Below are positions 63,998 through 64,000 of a stretch of 64,000 nucleotides of DNA, in pieces. The stretch is taken from NCBI RefSeq assembly GCF_009720485.1, contig NZ_CP045245.1:3782001-3846000 (forward strand), written 5' to 3'. The position numbers were made by a program, and so were the translations under genes. Origin of the DNA: Cellulomonas sp. JZ18 (lineage in GTDB: Bacteria > Actinomycetota > Actinomycetes > Actinomycetales > Cellulomonadaceae). Under the pieces are notes generated by a model that did not search any database, was not told where the DNA came from, and saw only the letters and a program-made list of their open reading frames with translations. Positions within the stretch are counted from its first letter, which is position 1. Each line of letters begins with the position of its first letter.

Positions 63998-64000
63998 GGG

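Overview
The window is very GC-rich, dense bacterial DNA. It uses many GTG starts and several leaderless-looking genes, in which a TANNNT -10 lies 6-8 nt before the start codon. A cellobiose phosphorylase almost identical in wording to the Cellulomonas gilvus/uda enzyme, three secreted AA10 LPMOs with CBM2 domains, a GH3 and a GH15 enzyme, and an Rv0106-type Zur locus all point to a Cellulomonas-like actinobacterium (Micrococcales). I see no phage, IS element, CRISPR array or rRNA; one tRNA-Gly(CCC) is present.

Layout. 0-6 kb: a partial VOC gene, a frameshifted YdjM-type metal-dependent hydrolase, a MarR/ABC-exporter divergent pair with a palindromic operator, and a DUF2254 membrane protein whose natural 5' end carries an in-frame UGA. 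6-9 kb: an SMR guanidinium exporter behind a guanidine-III riboswitch, then a GH3 glycosidase with two frameshifts. 9-17 kb: a second ABC exporter, NUDIX, an SDR-GH15 operon, a small membrane protein, and dcd with a gene of unknown family. 17-24.4 kb: a sugar-type MFS transporter coupled to a MalT-like LuxR regulator, and a glycine-rich/CshA-repeat surface protein with a LAVTG sorting tail. 24.4-28.5 kb: the cellobiose phosphorylase-epimerase operon behind a CelR/CebR-like operator. 28.6-34.5 kb: two acetyltransferases, tRNA-Gly, ChaB, and a TetR plus two-gene ABC exporter. 34.7-36.3 kb: tandem DUF4352-like proteins. 36.3-38.8 kb: a CobW-like protein with a degenerate P-loop, divergent from six alternative ribosomal proteins (L28, L33, S14, L31B, L36, L32), looking like a zinc-starvation regulon. 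38.9-45 kb: a YibE/F-like protein, an ATP-grasp/alpha-E fusion with a transglutaminase, and a second copy of the unknown family seen next to dcd. 45-49.6 kb: DinB, a GAF regulator, TetR, and a methyltransferase with an Arg/Gly repeat N-terminus. 49.7-59.8 kb: three LPMO genes, each about 120-140 bp downstream of a GAAACGNTTC box, interleaved with an FAD oxidoreductase, GT2, NHL/thioredoxin and GAF-GGDEF genes. 59.8-64 kb: a trypsin-like protease with a small partner, DUF6458, two alpha/beta hydrolases and an SRPBCC protein.

How it works together. The cellulose theme is clear. Secreted LPMOs attack crystalline cellulose outside the cell. Imported cellobiose is split by phosphorolysis to glucose-1-phosphate and glucose, with an epimerase beside it. 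GH3, the MFS transporter and the MalT-like activator fit oligosaccharide uptake. The LPMO genes share an apparent LacI-family operator, while cbp has a different, CelR-like one.

Two cautions. At least six genes are broken by one-base shifts, mostly in G/C homopolymers, so sequencing or assembly error is the first explanation to test. Intergenic regions also hold perfect 17-bp-arm palindromes, one of which belongs to a family with three copies in the window.
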